Shown: positions 16,984 to 24,990 of the stretch, piece by piece
Layout of the letters: each line of letters begins with the position of its first letter
Position numbering within the stretch: the first letter of the stretch is position 1
Source of the DNA: Streptococcus sp. HMSC074B11
GTDB lineage: Bacteria > Bacillota > Bacilli > Lactobacillales > Streptococcaceae
Assembly: GCF_001808705.1 (NCBI RefSeq)
Contig: NZ_KV794250.1
Location: forward strand, 1 to 60,467
Length of the DNA stretch: 60,467 nucleotides
Direction: 5' to 3'
The notes under the pieces: model-generated
What the model was told of the DNA's origin: nothing
Database searches by the model: none
What the model saw: only the letters and a program-made list of their open reading frames with translations
Made by a program: the position numbers and the translations under genes

Positions 16984-17027
16984 GTAAAAAAGCTACTAAG
17001 TGAAAAAAGGAAAGAACTTAGTAGCTT
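16984..17027 (-). terminator. Attenuator-like terminator in the leader of the transfer operon
   Basis: A perfect 12-bp stem, AAGCTACTAAGT and ACTTAGTAGCTT with a 14-base loop, is followed on the minus strand by a T-run. It lies about 450 bases downstream of the transfer promoter and 24 bases before the first gene, so it can block the whole operon unless overridden. Confidence 0.75.
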
Positions 17028-17140
17028 GAGAGTAGGTCTATCAATAATGATAGACAGCAGTAAAGAAAAGTTATTTGGTTGGAAAGATCCCTCTTTCCAC
17101 GGTGGCAACGTTTAGCAAGGTGCTTTGCGTCAATTACCAT
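17018..17140 (-). CDS. Possible 40-codon leader peptide of the transfer operon
   Basis: A short frame begins MVIDAKHLAKRCHRGKRD and ends SLLIDLLSSY. Its stop codon at 17018-17020 lies inside the 5' arm of the attenuator stem at 17016-17027. A terminating ribosome would cover that arm and prevent the hairpin, the geometry of translation-controlled attenuators. The upstream GGGAAAG is a poor ribosome site, and the frame stays open upstream of the ATG, so expression is uncertain. Confidence 0.35.
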   Translation of the reverse strand: MVIDAKHLAKRCHRGKRDLSNQITFLYCCLSLLIDLLSSY

Positions 17141-17454
17141 CGCTTTCCCAGCCAATCTCTTTAGGTAGTCATGATCATACCCAAGGGATTCTCTTACGCC
17201 CTTTGGCGAAGCCAGTTCACTTTACTATTCGGAAAAGTGCGAAAGTCCGAAATGCGTGGAAGCCCACAAATAAATGTTTTATATCTTCACTTCAACCATA
17301 AAACGGACTTGACTTTTCTTATCAAAACAATTACAATAAAAGTACCAATCTTAATGTGTAGTTTGATAGTCAGTCCTCTGGTTGTCAGACGCACTTTTTA
17401 TTTAGTTGTCAATGATCAAAACCTTCTAAAATAAGGTTATTATTTTCAAAAGAA

Positions 17455-17507
17455 ATATACTCTCTCGAATATATTTATATTATATACTCATCTGAGTATA
17501 TTGTCAA
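17455..17507 (-). promoter_or_regulatory. Transfer-operon promoter with embedded repressor operators
   Basis: On the minus strand, TTGACA (17507-17502) and TATAAT (17484-17479) are both perfect and separated by 17 bases. The spacer is almost filled by a perfect palindrome ATATACTC-ATCT-GAGTATAT at 17482-17501. A second copy with one mismatch, ATATACTC-TCTC-GAATATAT at 17455-17474, covers the expected transcription start. The XRE repressor at 17550 transcribes away from it. The leader from here to the first gene is about 510 bases and holds no large gene on this strand. Confidence 0.8.
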
Positions 17508-17549
17508 GAGATTATTAAAAATATTTTTAAATTTATTGAGGAATTAGCA

Positions 17550-17879
17550 ATGGGATTTCCAGAACGATTAAAAGAACTCCGATTAAAAAAAGGATTAACA
17601 CAAAAGGAAATTGCGGAAAAATTTGGGATCAAACAACCTAATTATCAGCAATGGGAAAGTGGAAAAAGAAAACCATCGTCTAAAACTTTAGAGAAATTTG
17701 CGAATTTCTTTGGTGTTACGATGGACTACCTTGCAGGGAATGATGTAGAATTAGATAATGTGGAACTTCTTTTCCGTATGAACTCAAAAGGACTAACTGA
17801 TGAAGAAAAAGAAATCTTTAAAAAAGAATTGATAGAGTTTATGGAAAAACGAAAGAAGGCGTTTAGAAAAGAAAATTAA
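17550..17879 (+). CDS. XRE-family repressor (Arp2/ImmR-like)
   Basis: A 109-residue regulator. The N-terminal helix-turn-helix is at about 5-62 (RLKELRLKKGLTQKEIAEKFGIKQPNYQQWESGKRKPS), with a short acidic/helical C-terminus. GAGG precedes the ATG by eight to nine bases. It is divergent from the transfer operon and next to a pair of palindromes in the shared control region, so it most likely represses that promoter. In ICESt3 and ICEBs1 such repressors are removed by a partner ImmA-type protease, and one is encoded nearby at 19368. Confidence 0.82.
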   Translation: MGFPERLKELRLKKGLTQKEIAEKFGIKQPNYQQWESGKRKPSSKTLEKFANFFGVTMDYLAGNDVELDNVELLFRMNSKGLTDEEKEIFKKELIEFMEKRKKAFRKEN

Positions 17880-18009
17880 CTAAATATCAGTATTATTGGT
17901 TGATTTGATAAAGAATTTTATAAAATATATAATCAATAAAACAAATGGTTAGTACAATATTATTAAAATTATAGATATTTTCAAATTTGGAAAGGTTAGT
18001 GCTCACTCG

Positions 18010-19275
18010 ATGGATTATGGTGATAAAATAAATAAGCGTACAAATATTTTTGTGTTGTTCATATTTTTATTTCCAATTATTATTGAAGTATGTTCTTTTT
18101 TGTTGAATAAAGGAATTAATTCTATTAATTTGGATTTTTTAGAGTTGATGAAATCTCTTTTTTCAACAATTAAGACATACATAACCTTTTATGGTACAGC
18201 ATTATCTATCACTTTTACCGTTTATTCATTTATAAAACAACAGGAAAAATATGATGATGATAGAAATGAAGAAGAACTAAAAAGACAAGAAGAACAAAAA
18301 AAGGCAAATGAACTAAAGGAGAAAGAGTTAGAAGCTAAAAGAGATTATTTTCGACCTACTTTTATTATTGAAAAAGATAAAAACGATAGTCATGAATATA
18401 TTAAAGTATTCATGAGAAATGAAAATTTATATTTGGAGCAAGTTAAATACTATTCGTCCTCAAACACTTTACATTGTATTTATAAACAAGCTGTAAAATC
18501 AGGTGAAACAATTGCTAGAAAAAGTGTTGAATCGTTTTATATTACTGCAAAAACACAGATTGGTGAAACTATTCTATTTGGATATTTAAATAATGGAGTT
18601 AAAATTTACAAATATCTCAAGAATGGTGGTGAAGCTCACATTCCAATGTTTGGTAGGAAGCCATATAACCAAGAAATAGTTGATAATGTTTGGGGAGTAT
18701 ATAATGATGATATTGAATATTCTGATAGAAGTTTAGATCAAATCTTATTTTACGATACTGTTGGGATCAGAGAAAAACTAGTCTTTAATTATAATAATTC
18801 TATTTCTGAAACTTTGGCATCAAAAACTCTAGAAGAATTTTTCAAATCGGTATTTCTTGAGATTGTTAATGAATTTAATTTGTCTCATTTCACTAGCGCA
18901 AGTGTGTATGATTCAATAAGTTTAATTTTAAAAGACCTTAAAGATAGTGTTGATTTAATGAAAGTAAGTAAAGAAATAAAAAAAAGTGATGACTATTTAT
19001 TTAAACAACTTAAAAGTATCTCTTACCGTAAAAAAGACTGGCAAGCATTATTTAAATCAAATGTACTTAACATAGGATCATTTTTAACCTTAGCAATAGA
19101 AACACTGCATTATGGACGTTTTGAATTAGATGAAGAGGAAAGGTGCACTAATTACAAAGCTCTATTAAGAATTTTGATGACAGTATTTGATTATATTGAT
19201 ATTGATACATCTATAGATTACAAAGTTTATGATTATAAATCTATAATTTATAACAAGCTAGTATTTATAAATTAG
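18010..19275 (+). CDS. Membrane-anchored coiled-coil protein of unknown function
   Basis: A 421-residue protein. Two membrane helices lie at about 13-33 and 55-73, followed by a highly charged coiled coil at about 74-118 (QQEKYDDDRNEEELKRQEEQ) and a roughly 300-residue cytoplasmic domain of mixed sheet and helix. No catalytic motif was recognised. Its own terminator follows, and it interrupts the repressor-protease block. It is AT-rich compared with the transfer genes. Two-helix plus coiled-coil plus effector layouts occur in phage-defence and abortive-infection proteins, but that role is only a guess. Confidence 0.6.
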   Translation: MDYGDKINKRTNIFVLFIFLFPIIIEVCSFLLNKGINSINLDFLELMKSLFSTIKTYITFYGTALSITFTVYSFIKQQEKYDDDRNEEELKRQEEQKKANELKEKELEAKRDYFRPTFIIEKDKNDSHEYIKVFMRNENLYLEQVKYYSSSNTLHCIYKQAVKSGETIARKSVESFYITAKTQIGETILFGYLNNGVKIYKYLKNGGEAHIPMFGRKPYNQEIVDNVWGVYNDDIEYSDRSLDQILFYDTVGIREKLVFNYNNSISETLASKTLEEFFKSVFLEIVNEFNLSHFTSASVYDSISLILKDLKDSVDLMKVSKEIKKSDDYLFKQLKSISYRKKDWQALFKSNVLNIGSFLTLAIETLHYGRFELDEEERCTNYKALLRILMTVFDYIDIDTSIDYKVYDYKSIIYNKLVFIN

Positions 19276-19279
19276 ATAA

Positions 19280-19304
19280 AAGTGGACATTCGTCCACTTT
19301 TTTT
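19280..19304 (+). terminator. Terminator after the coiled-coil membrane protein gene
   Basis: An 8-bp stem, AAGTGGAC and GTCCACTT with loop ATTC, is followed by a run of T. It separates this gene from the protease/repressor pair. Confidence 0.85.
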
Positions 19305-19367
19305 ATATACTAAAGTCAACCAAATTGGTTTAGTTTTGTAATTTATACTTAAAGGAGGTACCATTCT

Positions 19368-20228
19368 TTGGATGAATTGTATACAAGAATAAGTAAGTCT
19401 ACAAAACATGTGTTATACCAATACATGAAGGATCATGGTATTTCATTACTAAATTATAATTTCAACTACTTCTTTCAATATTGTATTCAAAAATATCAAA
19501 TTCAAGTAATTAGTCACCACTTCTCAAATCACAAGATTGAAGGATTAACTGTTATTGATGAATTAGGTATTAGTTTTTCTTATGAAAAGGATAATCCCAT
19601 TGTGAAGCAAAATTTCACTCTGTGTCACGAGCTAGGACATTTTATACTAGAGCATGAAGGTAATTATTTTGCAGAATCTATTGATAATCAGGAGAACCTA
19701 CTAGAGCGAGAAGCGAATATTTTCTCTGCTGTAGTATTAATGCCTGACATTGTTTTGTTGTCAAAGATTTATTATAGTTGCGACACCTTTCAAAAGATTC
19801 AAAATAGTCTGGATGTTTCAAAACAGGCATTGTTTTATCGCCTTTTAGATCTTCTTAGAGAATATTATCCTGGAAAAGAAAGTACCATTAAGCAGGCTAT
19901 CGATGCTTATATTGATGGACAAAATGCCACACTACTCCTTTTGTTTCACGGTGTCAAAGATCAGATTATAAAGGAATTCAACAACTATCAGACTTCTCTA
20001 ATCAATAAGATTGAGCAATCAGTAATCAAAAAAGGCTTCGTGACTAGTCAAGAATATCCAGAACTTCTAGATCAAGAGAATTGGAAAACAATAAAGACTT
20101 ACTGTAATAATTTAAGAGTATGGCTCATTTATGACAAAGGAAAATCTATAGCTTATGTTTGGGATAAAAATAAGCTAACGGACAAAGAGGCAAAACAAAA
20201 AGCTGAATTGAAATTACTATTAATGTGA
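19368..20228 (+). CDS. ImmA/IrrE-family metalloprotease
   Basis: A 286-residue protein. The zinc motif HELGHFILEHE at 87-97 and a downstream LEREANIFSAVVLMP segment define an ImmA/IrrE-type (M78) protease. It starts at TTG (19368), supported by AGGAGG nine bases upstream. The C-terminal half is helical and unassigned. In ICEBs1 and ICESt3 such enzymes cut the XRE repressor and release element excision. It overlaps or abuts the next repressor gene, so the two are co-expressed. Confidence 0.88.
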   Translation: MDELYTRISKSTKHVLYQYMKDHGISLLNYNFNYFFQYCIQKYQIQVISHHFSNHKIEGLTVIDELGISFSYEKDNPIVKQNFTLCHELGHFILEHEGNYFAESIDNQENLLEREANIFSAVVLMPDIVLLSKIYYSCDTFQKIQNSLDVSKQALFYRLLDLLREYYPGKESTIKQAIDAYIDGQNATLLLLFHGVKDQIIKEFNNYQTSLINKIEQSVIKKGFVTSQEYPELLDQENWKTIKTYCNNLRVWLIYDKGKSIAYVWDKNKLTDKEAKQKAELKLLLM

Positions 20229-20236
20229 GGGAAACG

Positions 20237-20923
20237 ATGTACCAACCAGAAAAACTAAAGGCTCGCAGAAAAGAGCTAAAAATGACTCAAAAAGATATTG
20301 CAGATCAATTGGGTATTACCTACCAAGCCTATTCTGCATGGGAACGCGGAATAAAACAACCATCTAGAGAAAAAATAAAGCTTTTGGAGCAGATTCTAAA
20401 TGTTCCAAAAGGTTATTTTACAGAGGTCGAAATCGTCCGACTATATAATACTTTATCGGATGAAGGTAAGAATAATGCACTTAGTTATGTCAGAGGCCTA
20501 GTTCAAAAAGAAAAATGTAAGAACATTGTTTCAATGTCAGAAAAACTATACGAATACCATGTTTACGAACAAATGTCTGCTGGTATCGGTTCATCGGTGT
20601 ATAACGATCAAAACTATGATACTGTCTATTTTGATGAAGAACTAGCCCACGATTTCGCCTCATGGATTTCTGGTGACTCAATGGAACCCAAATATCAAAA
20701 TGGTTCTGTGGCTCTCATCCGTGAAACAGGGTTTGATTATGATGGTGCAGTATATGCAGTAGTCTGTAATAATCAGACATACATTAAAAGAGTTTACCAG
20801 GAAGAACAGGGTTTACGGTTAGTTTCTATCAATCCAAAATATCGAGATATTTTTCTTTCGTATGATGAAGATCCTAGAATTGTAGGGATTATTGTAGGGA
20901 ATTTCTTACCTGTTGAACAGTGA
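20237..20923 (+). CDS. XRE repressor with S24/LexA-like self-cleavage domain (cI/Arp1-like)
   Basis: A 228-residue protein. The helix-turn-helix is at about 3-58 (LKARRKELKMTQKDIADQLGITYQAYSAWERG). The C-terminal S24 domain shows a potential Ala-Gly cleavage site (MSAGIGSS), the serine in SGDSMEPKYQNG and the lysine in TYIKRVYQE. ATG at 20237 was preferred over GTG at 20225 because GAGGG lies between them. This design predicts RecA-stimulated self-cleavage, linking ICE control to DNA damage. It is tandem with the ImmA-type protease. Confidence 0.87.
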   Translation: MYQPEKLKARRKELKMTQKDIADQLGITYQAYSAWERGIKQPSREKIKLLEQILNVPKGYFTEVEIVRLYNTLSDEGKNNALSYVRGLVQKEKCKNIVSMSEKLYEYHVYEQMSAGIGSSVYNDQNYDTVYFDEELAHDFASWISGDSMEPKYQNGSVALIRETGFDYDGAVYAVVCNNQTYIKRVYQEEQGLRLVSINPKYRDIFLSYDEDPRIVGIIVGNFLPVEQ

Positions 20924-20996
20924 TATTGTTAATGTAAAATAATAATAGTGTATTATTTTTTCTAGACAGGGTATAAGTGGAAGATAAGATGAATAA

Positions 20997-21028
20997 AATG
21001 GAGAAAACTCTAATGGTTCTTCTCCATT
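20997..21028. terminator. Bidirectional terminator between repressor and two-component genes
   Basis: A 9-bp stem, AATGGAGAA and TTCTCCATT with a 14-base loop and T-rich flanks on both sides, separates converging transcripts. Confidence 0.75.
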
Positions 21029-21034
21029 TTTTGG

Positions 21035-22405
21035 CTAATTGGTAATGTTGAAAATTGGAAGTGAAATGATACTTTCAAAGAATTCATTTTGGACACTAGC
21101 AAACGAAATAGAGCCCTGATGCAAATCAACAATTTGTTTTGAAATTTTTAGCCCGATTCCAGTCGTTCTAATTTTAGAAATATCAATATTTTTAAAAGAT
21201 AATTCATTAAGTTCAGCAATTTTTTCTGGTGAAGCTCCCTGTCCATTATCTTTGATTTCGACAATTACATTTGTATCTTTTTTGTATAAGTGGATTCTTA
21301 TTGTGCAACCCTTTTCGTTATGTAAAACAGAGTTGTAGATGATATTATGGATAACTCTTGTGATTAAAAACTGCTCAATCATGATAGATTGATTAACAAG
21401 TGAATAATCGTAATCAAATTCAAATTCAAATTCATTCCAGATTTCTTGATTTAAAATATGGATGAGAATGTCTTTGAAGAAGGGGATAATTTTTGTTTCA
21501 GTCTGATTTAATTGAAGATGACCGGATGAAAGGCGAGCTACTATATTTAAGTCATTTAAAACATTTTGGATGTAATAGGATTCCGTCAATATTGGACGAA
21601 TATGTTTTTTAAACTGTGTATCTAGTTCAGAATCATTTAACAAGGACGCGTTAGAAATGATGACAGAAAGAGGTGTTTTGATATCGTGTGCAATACCTGA
21701 AATCCATTGCTCTTTAAAGACTTCATTCTCTTTGAGTAGAGTATCGGTTTGATTAATTGCAGTTGTAAGATATTCTAGTTCTGATATAGAATTTATTGGA
21801 TTTTTCAAACCATCTGGGAGATTCTGAATAGCAGTTACAAGAGGCACAATTTTACGATTGATATGCGTCACGCCATAGTAGTAAAGAAAAGCGAAATAAA
21901 GGCAGTTGAAAAGCAATACTCCAAATGCTATTAGTGGAAACAGGCGGAGACTATCTATATCTAAGTAATTAAAACTATAACGAGCAATTTTATCTTTTGG
22001 AAAACCAACAACAATGATGTATCCACCTTTTATCTGACTAAAAACAGGATAATCTGAAAGATAATAGCGAGAAAACTGTAAAATGTCCCCGTAGTCAAAT
22101 TGCGAAGGAACTTCTGTAGGTTTATACTGTTCGAACACTTGTTTTCCAGTCTGCTTATCCAATACCATGAGCCATAACTTTTGTTCTTTTAGACTAGAAA
22201 TATCATTTTCAGGTATGTGGACGTTATTATTTGTGATGGTAATGTGTTCAGAAATTATTTTCACAGTCTCAGTAGCAGTTTGCTTTTTACTAATGTAGAA
22301 AACAAAACTGGCAATTAGAATAATATTGGTAATAAAGATAATGATGGAAGAAAAGATAAATTTCTTTAGTGAATACCTTAAAATTTTGGTTTGATTCATA
22401 ATCAT
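21035..22405 (-). CDS. Sensor histidine kinase of a lantibiotic-type two-component system
   Basis: A 456-residue kinase with membrane helices at about 17-37 and 153-177 flanking an extracellular domain of about 115 residues. The phospho-acceptor is His240 in SGIAHDIKTPLSV. Further motifs are an N-box HNIIYNSVLHNEKG, KDNGQGAS and TGIGLKISKQIV. The start overlaps the response-regulator stop by four bases. Divergent LanFEG-like transporter genes suggest that it senses a membrane-active peptide, as NsrK- or LcrS-type kinases do. The ligand is unknown. Confidence 0.87.
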   Translation of the reverse strand: MIMNQTKILRYSLKKFIFSSIIIFITNIILIASFVFYISKKQTATETVKIISEHITITNNNVHIPENDISSLKEQKLWLMVLDKQTGKQVFEQYKPTEVPSQFDYGDILQFSRYYLSDYPVFSQIKGGYIIVVGFPKDKIARYSFNYLDIDSLRLFPLIAFGVLLFNCLYFAFLYYYGVTHINRKIVPLVTAIQNLPDGLKNPINSISELEYLTTAINQTDTLLKENEVFKEQWISGIAHDIKTPLSVIISNASLLNDSELDTQFKKHIRPILTESYYIQNVLNDLNIVARLSSGHLQLNQTETKIIPFFKDILIHILNQEIWNEFEFEFDYDYSLVNQSIMIEQFLITRVIHNIIYNSVLHNEKGCTIRIHLYKKDTNVIVEIKDNGQGASPEKIAELNELSFKNIDISKIRTTGIGLKISKQIVDLHQGSISFASVQNEFFESIISLPIFNITN

Positions 22406-23100
22406 GATAACAATTTATATCCTAGCCCTTTAGCTGTCTTTAAATATTGAGGTTTTGAAGGATTTTCTTCTATTTTTTCTCGAATTTTCCGAATATGTAC
22501 AGTCAAAGAGTTTTCATAACCAAAGCTATCCACTCCCCAAATCGTATCACAGAGAGATTCGGTTGAAACGATGTAATTTTTATTATCGTAAAGTTTTTTC
22601 AAAATCTGAATTTCAATTGGCGTAATAGAAATTTCTGCTCCATTTTTTTGTACTGTTGCATTCCGAAAACTCACCAAAGTCTGTCCAATCTGTATTGTTT
22701 CCTGTTCTGATTTATAACTTCTACGGAGCAGAGCCATAATACGATAGATAAGATTTTTTGGAATGAAGGGTTTCATGATATAATCATCACCACCAGCATT
22801 GAAACCAGCTATCTCATCTTCAGGATTATTTTTGGCAGTCAGAAAGAGGATAGGAGTATCGCCTTTTTTTCGGATATGTTTTGCTAATGTGTAGCCATCC
22901 CCATCGGGTAGCATAATGTCCAAAAGGAAAAGGTCGAACTGCTCTATTTCAATCATGTCCAAACTAGATTCTATATCATAGGCTGATGTTAGATTGGAAA
23001 ATCCGTAGGCAGTGAGAATATCTCTTATGGAAGAGTTTAAAATTTTGTCGTCATCAATGATAAGGATGTGCTTATTCAGGAGTTGTTGTTCGAAACTCAT
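22402..23100 (-). CDS. OmpR-family response regulator
   Basis: A 232-residue regulator. The receiver domain has acidic residues DDD at about 16-18, phospho-acceptor Asp61 in LLDIMLPDGDG and Lys near 108 (MKPF). The C-terminal winged helix includes WGVDSFGYENSLTVHIRKIREKIE. GAGG lies six to seven bases before the ATG. It is divergent from the ABC transporter, whose promoter carries paired direct repeats suited to an OmpR-type dimer. Confidence 0.9.
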   Translation of the reverse strand: MSFEQQLLNKHILIIDDDKILNSSIRDILTAYGFSNLTSAYDIESSLDMIEIEQFDLFLLDIMLPDGDGYTLAKHIRKKGDTPILFLTAKNNPEDEIAGFNAGGDDYIMKPFIPKNLIYRIMALLRRSYKSEQETIQIGQTLVSFRNATVQKNGAEISITPIEIQILKKLYDNKNYIVSTESLCDTIWGVDSFGYENSLTVHIRKIREKIEENPSKPQYLKTAKGLGYKLLS

Positions 23101-23164
23101 AATCTTACCTCGCTTATTTAAATTATACCATTTAAAAGAGTGAAAAAAAGAAAAATACTTTAAT

Positions 23165-23219
23165 CTTAATGTAAAATTAAGGTTAGCTTAGTTTAAAATT
23201 AATCTAGCATGTCTATAAT
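23165..23219 (+). promoter_or_regulatory. Response-regulator direct repeats and LanFEG promoter
   Basis: Two near-identical 16-mers, CTTAATGTAAAATTAA at 23165 and CTTAGTTTAAAATTAA at 23187, are 22 bases (two helical turns) apart. They precede a perfect -10 TATAAT at 23214-23219 that lacks a good -35. This is typical of an activator-dependent promoter. Binding by the adjacent regulator is inferred. Confidence 0.7.
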
Positions 23220-23280
23220 AAAGACATAACCTAGATAGAGATACTTCTCAAATAAATTTTAATCAGTGAGGTATTTCCAA

Positions 23281-23331
23281 ATGGCTAAACAACAAATGAA
23301 TCTCGTTGAGGAGGAAGTTCATAATGATTAG
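23281..23331 (+). CDS. 16-codon peptide overlapping the ABC ATPase start
   Basis: ATG at 23281 with GAGG nine to ten bases upstream encodes MAKQQMNLVEEEVHND, and its stop overlaps the transporter start by eight bases. It may be a translational-coupling leader. Its composition also recalls the start of class II lantibiotic leaders such as lacticin 481 (MKEQNSFNLLQEV), so it could be a remnant of a lost precursor gene. Neither idea is proven. Confidence 0.4.
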   Translation: MAKQQMNLVEEEVHND

Positions 23332-24235
23332 TAATGTTTTACAGATAAAAAACTTACAAAAGAGATTTAAGGACACTCAGGTAGTTAACCTTAGTTCCTT
23401 ATCAGTTCAACAAGGTGAGATTTATGGTTTTCTAGGTCCAAATGGAGCTGGGAAAACAACCACCATGAAGATGATTTTGTCTTTGATTTCTCGTACAGCT
23501 GGGGAGATTGAAGTGTTTGGTCAATCCATAGGTACGGACAAGCAGTATCTTAATCAGATTGGCTCTATGATTGAAGAACCGTCTTATTATCCTAATTTGA
23601 CAGGCTATGAAAATCTCTTGGTTTTCCAAAAAATCCTTGGCTTTGATAAGAAAAATATTCAGGAAACCTTGAAAATTGTTGGGTTAGATCAACCTAAAAA
23701 CAAGAAAAAATTGGTTAAAGATTATTCTCTGGGTATGAAACAGCGTTTGGCTTTAGCCTTTGCCTTAGTCAAGAAACCGCGTTTGTTGATACTGGATGAG
23801 CCAACCAACGGGCTAGACCCAGCAGGGATTCATGAAATTCGGGAACTGATTATCAAGTTGGCAAAAGAACAGGGCATTACTGTCTTCATCTCTACCCATA
23901 TCCTTTCTGAAGTAGAGCATATCGCTGACCGTGTAGGGATTATCAATCATGGTCAACTCGTTTACGAGGGAGAAATTCGTAAAATTCAGTCCAATAAATG
24001 GCTGGAAGTGCGTGGGGATTTTAGAGGTCGACGTGAAGCCATTAGCCAAGTGTTATTTGGTTATCCGTGCAAGATGTTAGAAATACAAGAGGATAAACTC
24101 AAGCTGACTAACCTTGCCGACCAGCAGATTTCTAGTTTGTTACGAGATTTAATAGTCGAGAAAGTTCCAATTTATGAAGTGAAGCAAGAACAAGAAACCT
24201 TGGAATCTATCTTCCTCAACTTAACCAAGGAGTGA
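23324..24235 (+). CDS. LanF-type lantibiotic immunity ABC transporter ATPase
   Basis: The start MISNVLQIKNL was taken because AGGAGG lies eight bases ahead. The 303-residue ATPase has Walker A GPNGAGKT at 38-45, signature YSLGMKQR, Walker B LLILDEP and a switch His in STHILSE. The usual Q-loop is replaced by IEEPSYYP at 83-90, the E-loop characteristic of LanF subunits. LanFEG exporters move lantibiotics from the membrane to the outside. It is the first gene of a three-gene operon. Confidence 0.9.
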   Translation: MISNVLQIKNLQKRFKDTQVVNLSSLSVQQGEIYGFLGPNGAGKTTTMKMILSLISRTAGEIEVFGQSIGTDKQYLNQIGSMIEEPSYYPNLTGYENLLVFQKILGFDKKNIQETLKIVGLDQPKNKKKLVKDYSLGMKQRLALAFALVKKPRLLILDEPTNGLDPAGIHEIRELIIKLAKEQGITVFISTHILSEVEHIADRVGIINHGQLVYEGEIRKIQSNKWLEVRGDFRGRREAISQVLFGYPCKMLEIQEDKLKLTNLADQQISSLLRDLIVEKVPIYEVKQEQETLESIFLNLTKE

Positions 24236-24240
24236 GTCTT

Positions 24241-24990
24241 ATGTTGAATAATTTGTCTATTGAATTGCTCAAGGCAAAACGAACCAAATCCTTCTTCATT
24301 ATCATACTAGTTATGGGAGTCGGATTTGCTTGGGCAATTGCAGCCGCTACACGTTACCTAAGTAATCCAGACATGCACCAGATTAACCTAATTTTCTATA
24401 TGATAAAAGAAGTAAATGGCTTGATTCTCCCTATCGTGATCGCTCTCTTTGTATCCCGGATTGTCAAGAACGAGAAGGAGGGCAACACTTTCAAACTGCT
24501 TTTGGCAAATGGTGAAAATGTACGGCATATCTTTCTGAGTAAGCTTGGCCTGACTATGTTCGTTTTGACCTTTCTCGCTTTTTTGGAGGGAGTAGTGGTC
24601 CAGTTGATTGCAATCTTATCTGGTCTAGAAATGCCTGTTAGCCTAATCCTCTGGCAAATCGTCATTTTCTTGCTAGCATCTTTTGTCTTAACCTGTCTGT
24701 TTTTGATTTTGCAGTTTTTACTGAAAAAGCAGGCATTGATACTGGCATTAGGGATTTTCGGAGGATTTCTTGGAGTTGGATTTGGTCATGCACCAGCTTT
24801 TCTACAGCTGATTTTCCCTTTTGGTGGTATAGGATATCTGTCTCTAGTGGATTACCAGCAAGTCGCCAGTAAAGTGAGTTATGTTTTGGTGACAAACCTA
24901 GGATTTAAACTCTTTACATATTTGCCAATAGCCCTAATCTATCTCTTCTTATCTCTCTATCTAGTTGAAAAGAAAGGAGGCAAGCTATGA
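24241..24990 (+). CDS. LanE-type lantibiotic immunity permease
   Basis: The start MLNNLSIELLKAKRTKSF was chosen because AAGGAG lies eight bases upstream. The 249-residue protein has six predicted membrane helices and the N-terminal E-LKAKRTKSF pattern usual for MutE/EpiE/LanE permeases. It lies directly after the LanF gene and overlaps the next permease by four bases, so the two permeases form a heterodimer with the ATPase by analogy to LanFEG. Confidence 0.82.
   Translation: MLNNLSIELLKAKRTKSFFIIILVMGVGFAWAIAAATRYLSNPDMHQINLIFYMIKEVNGLILPIVIALFVSRIVKNEKEGNTFKLLLANGENVRHIFLSKLGLTMFVLTFLAFLEGVVVQLIAILSGLEMPVSLILWQIVIFLLASFVLTCLFLILQFLLKKQALILALGIFGGFLGVGFGHAPAFLQLIFPFGGIGYLSLVDYQQVASKVSYVLVTNLGFKLFTYLPIALIYLFLSLYLVEKKGGKL

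Noticed and set aside
16836..17108. Minus-strand frame of 90 codons overlapping the attenuator
   Set aside because: It runs through the terminator stem, overlaps the frameshifted gene in another frame and has no ribosome site.
17171..17434. Plus-strand frame of 87 codons in the transfer-operon leader
   Set aside because: No ribosome binding site, it lies antisense to the predicted leader RNA, and its composition is not protein-like throughout.
20935..20964. AT-rich hairpin just after the LexA-like repressor gene as a terminator
   Set aside because: The stem contains only A-T pairs and is weak; the stronger stem at 20997-21028 is the better candidate.
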